Below the pieces are notes generated by a model. That model was not told the DNA's origin, did no database searches, and saw only the letters and a list, made by a program, of their open reading frames with translations. The position numbers and the translations under genes are program-made. A DNA stretch of 64,000 bases from NCBI GenBank assembly GCA_963969595.1, contig OZ018412.1:15192501-15256500 (forward strand). The letters are read 5' to 3'. The stretch is from Neckera pumila. Lineage: Eukaryota; Streptophyta; Bryopsida; Hypnales; Neckeraceae. Shown here in pieces: positions 46,714-58,092 of the stretch; within the stretch, counting starts at the first letter, position 1, and every line of letters starts with the position of its first letter.

Positions 46714-46962
46714 TTAAACTTCCTTCATTTTTATACCTTCACCGTGTCTCACCCTTGTCGGCTTTGCCTTGTGTCCGTGCTTAGCAGGCTCTGATTTTTT
46801 CTGTCCACCAGAAGCAGACGCAGCTGCTGCAGCTGCAGCTGTCGCTGCAACAGCAGCAGTGCCAACTTGACCTCCAGCGCTGAATGCCGTGGCTACTTTT
46901 GACACGAAAGTTACCGTGGTTGCTGCGACTGCTCGGCACACCACTGCAGGCTTGTATTTCAT
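46714..46962 (-). CDS. Small basic Ala-rich hypothetical protein, 82 residues
   Basis: The frame opens at ATG 46962 (MKYKPAVVCRAVAATTVTF and onward). A hydrophobic Val/Ala-rich segment (residues about 6-30) is followed by a run of alanines (about 38-53) and a basic tail (KKSEPAKHGHKAKPTRVRHG-E). The layout could fit a small membrane-anchored or organelle-targeted protein. A possible acceptor (CTGCGCAG at about 46995) lies just upstream, so the 5' UTR may be spliced. Coding composition is richer in G+C than its flanks and it faces CTU2 convergently. I do not recognise the family and give no function. Confidence 0.5.
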   Translation of the reverse strand: MKYKPAVVCRAVAATTVTFVSKVATAFSAGGQVGTAAVAATAAAAAAASASGGQKKSEPAKHGHKAKPTRVRHGEGIKMKEV

Positions 46963-48489
46963 TTTCAAGCCTTCTTTAAATCCTTAGGATCTGCGCAGGC
47001 AAAACAATAGCGTGTGTCAGACCTTTCGCTTCCTGCAAGCTGGTTACCAAATTGGGCACATTACCATAGTTCTTCTTTCTCCTAGTACTAGCCCCCTCTT
47101 GCGAAGTTGTAGAACGCTATTCTTGGACGAGTCACGACCGCGTGCAATGCGAAATTATCCTAATTTCACTGTTTTTTCCTACATTTGAAAAAAGAAATGA
47201 GGTTGTGCAACATGTTTTTCGGAGTCATGATTTCAATAGCGAGATTCTTTTCCTTTTTCTATTTGGAGCCTTCTACATTCCTGAGCCCTAAATTTTTTTC
47301 ATCCCTCACACGAGAGTTTTGAAGTCTCATTTGAGAATTGCCTCCTTTTGTCTGACGCAAGTCTCGCCCTGACAACCCCATTTTTGTAAAATTGTATTTC
47401 AGGAATTTCAAATTCTGTAAATTCTTAAATCCAAGCACTGACAGTCCCTATTATATTAGGGTTTTGCCTCACCTATTCTTGCAGGCAAGTTGGATGCACT
47501 CTTCCCCACCGAGATGTCTTGGTGGAGGTTAGTCTCCTTTTTTCCATACCAAAGTTGTGTCAATACTTTCCAAGGTGGTTCCAGAATTCCTGTGTGGATT
47601 GTGGAATAAAACAGACAGGAAATGAACCACATGACAATGCAAAAGGGACACATCGAGTCGGTGAGCGGGATCGAAATTTTGGCACGAAGATGAGAGGCTT
47701 CGATTCGAGCAACCTTTGGTCATGATTTCATAGCCAAGAGGCATGCTGTAACTGAAAGTGTCAATTGCCAGCCTATCATGTTGATTTTGATTTAGGGTTT
47801 TACACGTGGGCATCAATTAGGATAGAGAATCTTTGTCATAGATTGGGTTGGAACTTGGAAATTTATCCATTTACAATGCAAGTGCCATCCTACTATATTT
47901 TTGAAGTATGAAATGTGATGTTTTTTGGCTTTATCATAGTTGAAGGTGCGTCATACTATTCTTTGTAGATGCGTCATTCATACTTCAAGAACAATTTAGA
48001 TTTTGTAATTTGAACTTATCCTACTACTTCAAACTTCAACAACTTATAAAGTTTACATATAGTATTCAAATCAAATATTACAATATTTCAATGGATTGTC
48101 GATTTTTCAAAATTTTAGAAAAGATTTAATAAAGTATTTTAATGTTTTAATGTTTTTATAAATAATAATCAATCAAATTTAAAGATCCCAGTAAGAATGG
48201 TGCCACGTAGAAAAATATTACAACCTCTCCAAATTTTTTTCCAATAAAAACACATCTCTAGAATTGATGTAGCATAATATTTTTAGACATCATATTTATG
48301 TTGTTAGCACCATAATTCATAGCTCATTATTAACTGTGATATCACTTTTATGTACTTGATTTACAAGAAGTTGGTGAAGCAATTGTACCATGGTGAATTC
48401 TAACCAATTAATTCCTAGAACTTAGGATTAAATTTGTGCAATGTGGGATTAGTGGCTTGAAGCGGACTTGTTAGAAGACCTCTTCATCC
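46963..48489. other. Intergenic stretch with low coding signal
   Basis: The first part (to about 47170) is probably the 5' flank of the small gene. Around 47480-47720 a GC-richer segment is open in short frames on both strands but shows no domain. From 47830 to 48480 the DNA is AT-rich and featureless. Confidence 0.35.
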
Positions 48490-49046
48490 ATGTTTCCGCA
48501 AAAAGATGTAAATGATGCATCTACAAGGTATGCAATGAATGCTATAGCGTTCATACTGCATTATGTGCAAACCAAATATCCTCATGGTTCAACATTTGGA
48601 AATGATGTTTTGAGCTTGTGGATACACTTCAATACTTTGTTTGCCACCATGGCTAGAAGATTTGCGAGTGTATTGGATGTTGTGAACCTTCTTCTTATTT
48701 TGTTTTATTATTTATTTCAAAATTTTTTATTTTGAAATGCAACAATCTATAAGGCGATTGAACTTATTGTGGGCAAAATTATATTAGTGGTATACATTTC
48801 AAAACTTGAATGTACACCTCTATTACAATTTTGTCTACAATAGGCTTGCTCCCATTTGGGCTCATTTACCTTATATGCTATGTCCACTTTCTTTTCTACG
48901 GCGTCATTTGTCAAATTTTGGCCATAATCAACCCTCGTAATTTTCATTGCAATTTTTGCAGTCCGTGGGGAATGTTTTATCATCCCTGTATTCCATTTGA
49001 CACCTCTACTTTTAAAGACATTTGAATCTTCAACAATTTGCGGCAA
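48490..49046. pseudogene. Possible gene fragments next to the long inverted repeat
   Basis: A forward frame from an ATG at 48490 (81 residues, MFPQKDVNDASTRYAMNAIA and onward) and a reverse frame from 49094 to 48747 (115 residues, no ATG; TTG at its open end) both have mixed, protein-like composition. I recognise neither. The reverse frame crosses the left boundary of the long inverted repeat. They may be pieces of a captured gene or of an unknown element. Confidence 0.25.
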
Positions 49047-50435
49047 TACAGTGAGTGACGAAACCGAGTACTTTTGTGAAACATTTTCATTCAAACAACC
49101 ATACCATAAGCATCAATGGTTAAAACCCAAAAGTGTACACATGAAAGTTGTAGAGCACGACATACAACACGTTACCGTGGAAGTTTTAAAGAAAAAATTA
49201 GTTGTGATTTGAAAGAAAATTAATTCCAAAGTTTGCTATGTCAAAAACTCGGTTTTGTTCAACATAGTTTGGCTTTACTTTATCTTTTGTCAATTTTTTT
49301 TTAAAACTCCTAAAAAACTTTTTGTACCTTAGCATGTTGGTATACATCATTTTTGATTGTTGTATACAAAAATTGAAGGACTTTCACATTTATAGAATTA
49401 AAAATATTAACAATTTAACAAACATGCAAATGATGTTGGTTCTCACAAAATTTGAGTTTTTTTTGTGGAATTCAGAGCATGGGATTGCATTAGCCATGGT
49501 AAAGAGGGTATAGGTTGCAAAATAGACCACTTTTATATCTAAATGTCCTTGTATATAAAATATTTGTTGAATTGGGCAATGTGTACAATTTATATTTTAC
49601 AATTGTATAATGCATTTTTAATTTCAACTTTTGTGTTCAAAGACTAGAGTTCTTGATGCATGTAAATCATCCAAAAAAATTCAAAAAATTCCATCATCAT
49701 TGTCTGTATTATCCAAAAACAGCTAATTTTCAAAAATTACACTGACATTCAAAAAATTAGCTGTTTTTGGATAATACAAACAATGATGATGGAATTTTTT
49801 GAATTTTTTTGGATGATTTATATGCATCATGAACTCTAGTCTTTGAACACAAAAGTTGAAATTAAAAATGCATTATACAATTGTAAAATATAAATTGTAC
49901 ATATTGCCCAATTCAACAAATATTTTATATACAAGGACATTTAGATATAAAAGTGGTCTATTTTGCAACCTATACCCTCTTTACCATGGCTAATGCAATC
50001 CCATGCTCTGAATTCCACAAAAAAAACTCAAATTTTGTGAGAACCAACATCATTTGCATGTTTGTTAAATTGTTAATATTTTTAATTCTATAAATGTGAA
50101 AGTCCTTCAATTTTTGTATACAACAATCAAAAATGATGTATACCAACATGCTAAGGTACAAAAAGTTTTTTAGGAGTTTTAAAAAAAAACTGACAAAAGA
50201 AAAAGTAAAGCCAAACTATGTTGAACAAAACCGAGTTTTTGACATAGCAAACTTTGGAATTAATTTTCTTTCAAATCACAACTAATTTTTTCTTTAAACT
50301 TCCATGGTAATGTGTTGTATGTCGTGCTCTACAACTTTCATGTGTACACTTTTGGGTTTTAACCATTGATGCTTATGGTATGGTTGTTTGAATGAAAATG
50401 TTTCACAAAAGTACTCGGTTTCGTCACTCACTGTA
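49047..50435. repeat. Long near-perfect inverted repeat (arms about 0.68 kb, loop about 22 bp)
   Basis: The left arm 49047-49730 (TACAGTGAGTGACGAAACCG and onward to AGCTAATTTT) and the right arm 49753-50435 (AAAATTAGCTG to CACTCACTGTA) are inverted complements. They differ only by scattered substitutions and 1-2 bp indels (for example GTTACCGTGG versus ATTACCATGG). The same 63-residue frame appears on + at 49322-49513 and on - at 49970-50161. Only about 22 bp separate the arms, so a transcript would fold into a very long hairpin. No ends with target duplications were found. Confidence 0.88.
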
Positions 50436-51060
50436 AATGTTAAAAAACTTTAGGAATTATTGAATGAAGGGATACAACCGCAAGTTGTCGTTATTCAAAT
50501 ATTGAAATGACACAAAATTTGGATTTTCTCCATGATGTTCTTTACAATGATAAACATATACAGTAAAAGTTGAATTTGTTTGTGTATTTTGCATTTGATA
50601 AGAATTTCGTCACTTTTTTCTGAAAATTTCCGTAGAAAACTTAAACCATTACAAACATTTTGAATTTTTTCGGACTTACTGTATGTGAACCACTATATTG
50701 GTTCACCCTTCAGATAATTGAAAATATAAAAACTATGAATGAGTTTTTAAGTTCAAAAGTGTTAGTACATTAGATTAAACTATAACCATTAGTAAAAGGC
50801 TTTTAGTGCATAGGAAGAGAAACTAGATCAAAATTGCAACCCTAAAATATATAAAAGATAAAAGATACAAAAAGGAATCCAAAACAATGGTGAGAAGTTG
50901 AAAATGGATCTAAACATAAATAGAAAACCAATAAAAAAGAAGAAATATGGAAAAGCACAAAAGAAGTGATCAAACTTAAAATTACTATGAGAACACTAAC
51001 ATAGTGGTAGAAACTCTAATTTAAGCAATAAGTAGTGGTTTAATGGAATTTCAGTAAATT
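50436..51060. other. AT-rich spacer after the inverted repeat
   Basis: No gene or repeat recognised. Confidence 0.4.
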
Positions 51061-51670
51061 AGTGTAGATGAAAGTGATTAGGAGTATTAGTTAGTTAGTT
51101 AGTTGGGGTATTAGTCAAATTAGGGTTTGGTGCTCACTCTCTCTCTCTTGTTTGTTTTGGGGGAGAATGTGTAAAGAGGTGGAAAGTGGACAATACATAG
51201 GAGAACAATGATTGCAAGGAGGTAGGTTAGGATGATAGTCAATTTCTCGAGTAGGTTTTCACCTTGTGGGGTAGAAAGTGGGTGAAAAGTGAGGATTGTG
51301 GAGGTCAGATGCAAAAAGTGTTGGGAAAGAAAGTCCGTTGCCCTTGCAAGTGGAAGCAGCAACTTTGGCGAGCTATCGCGAGAGCATGGAGTAGCGGATG
51401 GAGCTGAAAATTGGTGGAATGGTGCGTCTTCAAGCTAGCTTCCCAACAAGACTCAACTCGACCGATTTGGAGCACAGATGAGGCAGTGGTGGTCGATTTT
51501 GTGGCGGAAGGCCTATTGCCGCAGGAATTTCGGAGCTGCAATTTGACGGACGATTGCAGAAGTGTGGCCAAGTGGAATGAGCTGAATTTTTGGCGCAAGG
51601 AAGATGGAGAAGTCAGCTTTCCAACGAGATAAGGCTCGCTCAATTTGGAGCCAGGATGAAGACAGGGCAG
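51061..51670. other. Possible leader or LTR-like relic with two related ~170-bp units
   Basis: A TTAGTTAGTTAGTTAG run and a CTCTCTCTCT tract (about 51090-51150) precede a GC-richer part. There, the phrases GCTAGCTTCCCAACAAGACT...CGACCGATTTGGAGC (51434-51473) and TCAGCTTTCCAACGAGATAA...CGCTCAATTTGGAGCC (51614-51653) look like two diverged copies of one unit. Frames are open on both strands but match nothing known to me. This could be a retroelement relic. Confidence 0.3.
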
Positions 51671-52700
51671 ACAAATTAGTAGGAAGAGGTTGGCTGCCCT
51701 ATCGGCTATGAGTTGTGTGTGTTTACTATGGTTCTTGTGGTCCCAAATGAATAAAAATGTAATGATAATTACAATTCAGATTGGGCCTTGCATGTTTGGA
51801 GTACATTTCTCATGGGCTTGTATGATTTGGATGTTTAAAAAGAATGCGTCATTAGTGAATTCTACTTGTTAGGGTCTTTAGGGCACATGTGGAAGCATTG
51901 CCCAAAGGGAGTCTAGATTAGGCACTTGGTGTGAGTGAATTGTGCTATGATTAGTTTTTAGGGTGCAATTTAATTCACTTAGGGCCTAAATTAGGCAATT
52001 TTAAGGTGATTTTGACCTAGGAAGTTTACTTGTCCTTTCAAAACATGTATGAAGATGAATTGGGAGTGTTAAGGCACATAATGGGATGATTTTGAGGTGC
52101 TGCCCTTTTTTCACTTAAGCTTGATTTATCAAAAATTCACTAAAGAAAAAATTTGGGAAATCCATTGCTTGGAGGCATTTAGATTAGAGTCCACACACTC
52201 TTTTTCGGCCAAGTTTGTGGATGGGTTTTACCTCATGGTGAAATTCACTCACACTGTATATAAGGCATGTGCTTTCTTTTGCCAAAAAACAAACAAATTA
52301 TTTCCACTTTGTTATAAGGTGGTTGCAAAAGACACCTAACAGTTTGTACCAAAGTGTTATTTTGACTGAAGCACTGGAACTATTGCAACCAGTATTCAAA
52401 ACTTCAAGAAATTGCGATCCTCTGCAACTGAATCGTTGGGCTTGAGTTTGTAACAGCAATGTGCTACTGAGTATCAAATACTGTAGAACATTCAAAACTA
52501 CTAGTCGCCAAATTTCTTTAAAAAAAATGTATCTGCACAATTTCATTTATAAAAATTTGAAGAAAACTTGTAATAATAAGAAAAATTTGTGCAAAAACTG
52601 AGAACGTGATATTAGACTGTGATATTAAAGAGCTGATTGAATTCCTCGTCTAGTCCACTAACTTAATTTGGGTTAACCATAAACTTAGCATGGCCATTCA
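51671..52700. other. Intergenic stretch, no gene recognised
   Basis: Short frames only, such as the 80-residue forward frame at 52097-52339 with no recognisable domain. Confidence 0.35.
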
Positions 52701-53143
52701 AACGGTGTTGTTGCAGGGCGAAGTTTGAGCTATGGCAAGGCGCTTTTCACAGGCGTCTGCTCGATCTACCCCCTGCAAACAATTTCAGTCCAAACAGCAC
52801 ATTTCCTAGATGTGAGCATCCACGCATGTGCCTATATGTATCTCTCTTCACCCACCTCTCTCAATCCGTGTCCCTTGACACCTTCCCTCCCTGCTCCACA
52901 GAAAAATTCACACCTCGCTGCTAAAGCTTGTCCCTGCATTGCGTCTTCGAGAGTCTACTTTCTTTCCATTCCATCTCCTGTTGCTGCATCACTTCAGGGT
53001 CCTGTAGAAGTTATCAGTCTCTCACAATCCTGTAGAAGTTGTCACTTTAAACGAACAAACAGACAGTCTGTTTGTTTGTTTACACTACTCTAGCGAGGGA
53101 CCGGAAATCCTCGTCCTCGTCTTGTTTTTTGAAGCTAGCAACC
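52701..53143 (+). promoter_or_regulatory. Upstream region of the HMG-box gene
   Basis: Contains pyrimidine-rich leader-like DNA with possible splice acceptors (CTCCACAG at 52901, CACTTCAG at 52997, CTCTAG at 53093) and a repeated CCTGTAGAAGTT (53000 and 53029). A short frame from the ATG at 52732 runs 19 codons. If an upstream coding exon exists for the HMG-box gene it should lie here. Confidence 0.35.
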
Positions 53144-53911
53144 ATTGCGAAGGCACGGGGATCAGTGCGAGGGGGGAGGGCCCGGGGGTTCAAAGCCTCG
53201 GCCTCCTCCCGCAGCCGCAAGGCTGCAGCCTCGGTCAAGCGAGCCGCCAGGAAGCTGAAGCGCCAGGAGCGAGGGTGGCGACCCAAGCGAGCCCTGGGGC
53301 CTTACATGTTCTTCTGCAAGGACCAACACGCCAATGTCACGGCTGACAATCCCAACATCCCCTTCACCGAAGTTGGAAGAATACTCGGTGCTCAATGGCA
53401 GCAAATGACTGAGAAAGACAAAAAGGTTCCCCTCTTCCTCTCTCAAAAATCCAAACACCTAATTCAATTTACCCAATTCATAATAATCTTGACACATTGG
53501 GTCCATCTGCACATTCAAGGAAAAGAATTAGACGTCCAACATGCTCAGGTCCTCTGGCATCTTCTTATATCTTGAGTTCACAAAGTGTGAGCAAGTCCCT
53601 GACAGCAATGGCTCTTGGGTTGGCACTTGTGAGCAAGCAGAAGTACATGTCGTTGCACACCATTCTGAGTCGTATTGATTTGAATCCATATCACTACCTG
53701 TCTTTGCACATGTTGTCAGATGAATAGTAAGATGAGTGCACTGATAGAATGTTACGTTAATCTCCAACAAAGCATTTGCGCAATTAAAACGCTAGGTCAA
53801 ATCAGCACATTCAGTCACACGATTGCCAAATGTGTTATGCAGCCCTACACTAAAAAGGCCGAGGCAGACAAGAAACGATACTTGAAGGACCTGAAGCGCT
53901 GTAAAAATTAA
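53144..53911 (+). CDS. HMG-box (HMGB-type) DNA-binding protein, two exons, start codon unclear
   Basis: Exons 53144-53425 and 53843-53911 (acceptor TTATGCAG) join in phase and give about 116 residues. A basic Ser/Arg/Lys-rich N-terminus (GGRARGFKAS, RSRKAAASVKRAARKLKRQ) leads into one HMG box, from PKRALGPYMFFCKDQHANVT (about residue 47) through GRILGAQWQQMTEKDKK to PYTKKAEADKKRYLKDLKR. HMGB proteins bend DNA in chromatin without strong sequence preference. The acidic tail usual for plant HMGBs is missing and the protein is short, more like yeast NHP6. No ATG is in frame. Where one would be expected, the sequence is GCAACC-ATT-GCG, a good initiation context with ATT instead of ATG. Initiation could use ATT, an upstream spliced exon could supply the start, or the gene could have lost it. 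Confidence 0.7.
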
Positions 53912-54784
53912 TGAACGGGGAAGAAGTGACCACTGCTCTTGGACTGTGCCAGTTATTCCACTTTTGCGAACTTTTGCAAACTATTGCGAACTTTTCTTCA
54001 CGAATAATTAGCTGTGGTTACCAAAAGATTTAGGATCAGATTTTCTTCTCCAGTCTCTTTACCTTTAAAATGTCAGGGTTAGATGAGAAGGACTATGGTT
54101 TCTGGGTGCCGGAGCATGCATTACCTGGTAATTAGAAATGAATCAACGCATGGAGCATTGGATACCGCCCCTGGTACCTGGCTGGGGAGTGACGTCCACA
54201 ACTGTCAAACGCACGCAGTAGCCGTTCTTGTATGTCACATTTATGCTAGCAGCACTAGATCCTGTGGAGGACTCAAATCCTAGAACGTCAATCACAAACA
54301 CCATGATGTGAGGTAGCTACTTCTATTGAACATCATCATACACGAGGAGAATTTGAGGACGGTAGAAAAGAAAAGTGGAGTGTCAGAATTAGAATTGCAG
54401 GAACTCACACACCTGTTAAAAATTGCATTAAAACCTCACTAGAAAAACAATCTGAAATTCACTTCAGGTATCTACAGTGTAATTACAGAGCTACTAAGAT
54501 GCTACTCATCTCCCAAAAAGTAAGTGTCCTTCTTTACTAAGTTCACATTACAATTACTCCAACACCATCTTGTAGAAGATAGAGCAAAGCATATTGCAAA
54601 AATGTTGGACTATTTGACAGACAACAGCCTTTCTCCATTTCTAAATGTAATATGAAGTGGCTTGCCCTGAGGATCATGTGGTAATCAACCATCACGCCAT
54701 CGAGAGAATAGAATGAAGTGGGGGTGTCTTGGCATGTGGATGGGCCGGCCCCAGCAATCTGCGATGCAAACTTGTTGAACACGC
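53912..54784. other. Convergent 3' flanks of HMG-box and TXNDC9-like genes
   Basis: No further gene was recognised. The reverse frame at 54543-54788 overlaps the TXNDC9-like stop region in another frame and is most likely 3' UTR. Confidence 0.45.
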
Positions 54785-57700
54785 TCACTCTGAATCAGAG
54801 TCTGCATACACCGTCGACCGTACAGTTCTGGCTACTTTCTCCTCACCATCTTCATCAACGACTTTCTTAGGGACGAGTAATCCTGGAAACAAACCAGAGT
54901 TTTAATCTGTCAGTGTCTTGGAAAAGTCAATATTGGCAAGGAATTGATACATTAGTCTCAATAAAACCATGAAGAAAACATAGTATTGCTCATACCTGCT
55001 TTAAGAAGGCGGGATTCTAAAGCTCTGGTGGTGAAGTCGTCAACACCCCCAAGCTCCTGAAATCCTATTATCCTATCAACGGCTACCCCGTCCCTGTGAA
55101 CTCAAACAACATAAAAAATGAGAACATACATGGCAGAACTATTCTCTAATGACAAAGAACCAGAAGTAACTTTATGACGAAGTTGAGAAAATTGGAGTGA
55201 CACTGCAATCTTCAATACCAGCTTATTCAAATTTATCGTTAACGTACACCACGACGAGAGCTTACACTACCCAAAAGAAAATATACCACCAAATACTTAT
55301 TTGAAACAACACATATATGAGAGGCCTTTATGGACACACAGGCGCATGATGTGCCCATCAAAAGTATCCCACGGCTTCAAGAAGCCTTAATTTCTGTCCA
55401 TATTTACAACAGGCACGCTCCCAATGCGTCCAGTCAAGAATTAGGACATTCCAAACGGTGGATAGATGCCACACCCATTTCAAACATCATTCACTCAAAC
55501 TCGTAAAACATACTACAATTGGTTTATGATCAGCACGAAGAGAGACAAAATGTACCTAAATAGAATTACACAAGGTAGAACCTTGATTGCCAACTTGGTG
55601 ATAAAGAAAGGACAATTCTGCAAAATAGAGAGAAGTGATGCCCAGGGTAATAGAACTAACTGATTATATGTAGCGTGATGCAAAAGAAGGAACCACATCA
55701 CCTTAAAGACTAAAAAAGAAAAAACACAAACCATGAAATCTTATAAGAGGTGAAGAGATAAACCTGAAAATCCGATCACTGAAATCAACAACCAAAGATG
55801 TTTGCAAACTGTTTCAATATCAAGAAGAAAGGGCTCAGAATGTTACCTCTGCGTCAATGCAAATGAACTTAGTATCAAAATACTTAGGAGTCAGCAGTTT
55901 CAAATGCTTGTCCATTATCCTGCACAGCCATCATACACCCTTTCTGAGTTTGAAGCTGCTAAATAGCTAGGTTGGCCCGTGCCTTGCTTTAAAATGTAAA
56001 GAATAGCCTTTGAAATAACCTTTTAAACAAACTTTCAATCAACTTTCCAAGTCCTCAACCCCGACAACTTCCCTTCCCCAACACACAGGCCGCCGCCTTT
56101 TAAACCCATTTAGAATGGGCCGATAAAACAAACTAATCGTAAAAACTCATATCTCTGTGATAGCTAGAAAATAATTTTGACAATTGTTCACGAAAGACGT
56201 CTTCACGAGCAGAGATAGACAACGCAAGTGAAGGAAGGCTCGATGTGAATTTAGTAAATAAAGAAGAAGGCGTTGATCGGCACCAGAGGCTTCATTGTAA
56301 CCACCGACTTACTTGCAGCGAATGAACTCTCGATGGAAAAAGTGGCAGACCACACGAGGGCTCTTGGTTACTTCGCTCAAAAAGTCCCCTTCGGTTACCT
56401 ATGCACAATCAAACCATCAATAACGTATCATGCAAGCTACAAACCAGTGATACCCGACTGTACCCAGTGACTACAGATGGAAGGCCACAAACTGAACTAG
56501 CTAGACATGACTAGAGGCAAGAGTGCGCCTTACCAATCTGTATTCTCCATATCCCTGCTGTTGCAGTTTTTGCCTCTTCTCTGCTTCTCTCTGTGCAACA
56601 CAAGCTCCAAACCCAATGTCAAAAGTGATGTTTCTGCAACATCAAAACATCAATTCCATATACAGGCAAACACCTGATATCCCCGCCGCACTGCCAGCCC
56701 CTTATTGGTTATCTTCAGAGGAGTTAAATAGTAATACCATAATAAGTTCCATAAAAAATACAGATGAAGAATGCAATTGTAGACTCCATCACACAAGTTT
56801 TAGCAATCCAACTCATCGCTTCTACACATGCCTAGGGTCAAACTAAAGTTGGAGAAAGCGCTGAGAGGGTAGAGAGGCCAAACCTTCATGGCATTGATTC
56901 GCTCAGCATGTAACTTTTCCAGCTCAGGATCCTGCTCACGAATAAGCACGTCGCCTTAGAAGCTCTGAATGACGACTGATTCATGATTAAGCGAGAAAAT
57001 GAGTGGTATAAGCTTCAGAAGTACCCAAGAGTCGAGGAATCAAGGGAACATACATCCATAAGGTCATCAAGGTCTACGTCCTCATGCTTTGGTTGACTAC
57101 CTTGAGCCTTATATTGGGAAACCATCTCCTGCATAGAGAAATCGACCACCCCAACAAAAACCCTAGTTCAGTGACTTGACATTAGAGCCTCGGGGTACAA
57201 GCGCGTAAGACATAGGAAATTTAGCGACTGACTTCAAGAGAGAAAAGACATGGAATTTCATGGACTTGTCAAGTATATGAAAGGCCTTTACGAGGACATG
57301 TGCCTTTATAGACATGCTCTTCAAGAACCTCTCATGGCTACAAAGAACCTTGTTGTACGTCCAATTTTACAACAGAAACGCGTTCCATGCGCTCAGTCAA
57401 GAAAAGGACATGATACACCCTGGTGCACATCGACTAATAACATCTGACCCGTCCTACATTTCTCCTACAGTATCCAAAATACCACATTCTTTACAGTGTT
57501 GGAATCGTCACACATTCGCCAACAAGAACATCAACAACAGAAATTGACGAGTCTAATATTAGGAACTATGCTCAGCAGCAATCCCGGCCATTTTGGATGT
57601 CCCTTACCTTATAAATGGGAGCCATGGCCACGACACTGAACACAATAGATTTAACCTCAAGAAATGGGCCAAAACTAAACCCTACATTCCACTCTACTGG

Positions 57701-58092
57701 ATTTTTGCAAGATCCCAAGAACTGGGCCACAACAAAACCCTACATTCCATTCTACTGGATCTTTGCAAGATCCCAAGAACTGGGCCAGAACAGAACCCTA
57801 AATTTCATTTTCCTTCATTTTCGCACAAGATCTCAGGAACTGGATCAGCACGAAACCCAACATTTCATTTTCCTTCATTATTGCAAGAAGCTCATATCCG
57901 CAGCATTCCCCAACAGCTCCCCCTCGAACTGCGTGTCTCCAAGCATGAGCACATTTGCAAGCAGTGAAGCAAAGGAAGCAGTGAAAGGGAGAAGGCTGTC
58001 TACGATACCTTCTGGTAGTCTCTGGCGGCGGCATTGAGGGCCGTGCCCATGGCCAGGTCGCCCATCTGTGTGCGGAACTTCTTCCCGTCCAT
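54785..58092 (-). CDS. TXNDC9: Thioredoxin domain-containing protein 9 (TXNDC9/PLP3-like), nine exons
   Basis: Exons in coding order: 58092-58009, 57128-57054, 56931-56884, 56590-56534, 56398-56313, 55919-55847, 55617-55556, 55093-54996 and 54882-54785. All phases fit and give 226 residues. Family members (phosducin-like class III) bind the CCT/TRiC chaperonin and influence tubulin and actin folding in the cytosol. The N-terminal helical part includes DPELEKLHAERINAMK and the linker YGEYR. The thioredoxin fold runs from about residue 89. At the redox site the CxxC is absent: VVCHFFHREFIRCK has single cysteines C106 and C116, as in TXNDC9. The cis-Pro is P156 (KVLPCVILFRDG). The acidic end ADSDSE is typical. 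The start was chosen at MDGKKFRTQMG because exon 1 then splices in phase. Introns 1 and 7 hold related repeat blocks. Confidence 0.92.
55320..55510. repeat. Repeat block in intron 7 of the TXNDC9-like gene
   Basis: AGAGGCCTTTATGGACACAC, TTACAACAGGCACGCTCCCA and ATGCGTCCAGTCAAGAATTA correspond in order to phrases at 57275-57410 in intron 1 of the same gene, with many differences. The copies share orientation. They are probably related non-autonomous elements. Confidence 0.5.
57250..57500. repeat. Repeat block in intron 1 of the TXNDC9-like gene
   Basis: Related to 55320-55510 (AAAGGCCTTTACGAGGACAT, TTACAACAGAAACGCGTTCC, ATGCGCTCAGTCAAGAAAAG). A 65-residue forward frame crosses it but has no recognisable domain. 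Confidence 0.5.
57663..57895. repeat. Tandem repeat of about 57 bp in intron 1 of the TXNDC9-like gene
   Basis: About four units of the form TGGGCCACAACAAAACCCTA, CATTCCATTCTACTGGAT, CTTTGCAAGATCCCAAGAAC. The first two are near-identical; the last two are diverged (CATTTTCCTTCATT in place of CATTCTACTGGAT). Confidence 0.75.

Noticed and set aside
49322..50161. Two identical 63-residue frames as a duplicated gene
   Set aside because: They are the two arms of the long inverted repeat; no start context or domain supports coding.
54543..54788. Separate 81-residue protein at the end of the TXNDC9-like gene
   Set aside because: It overlaps the last codons in another frame and continues into the probable 3' UTR; no domain seen.
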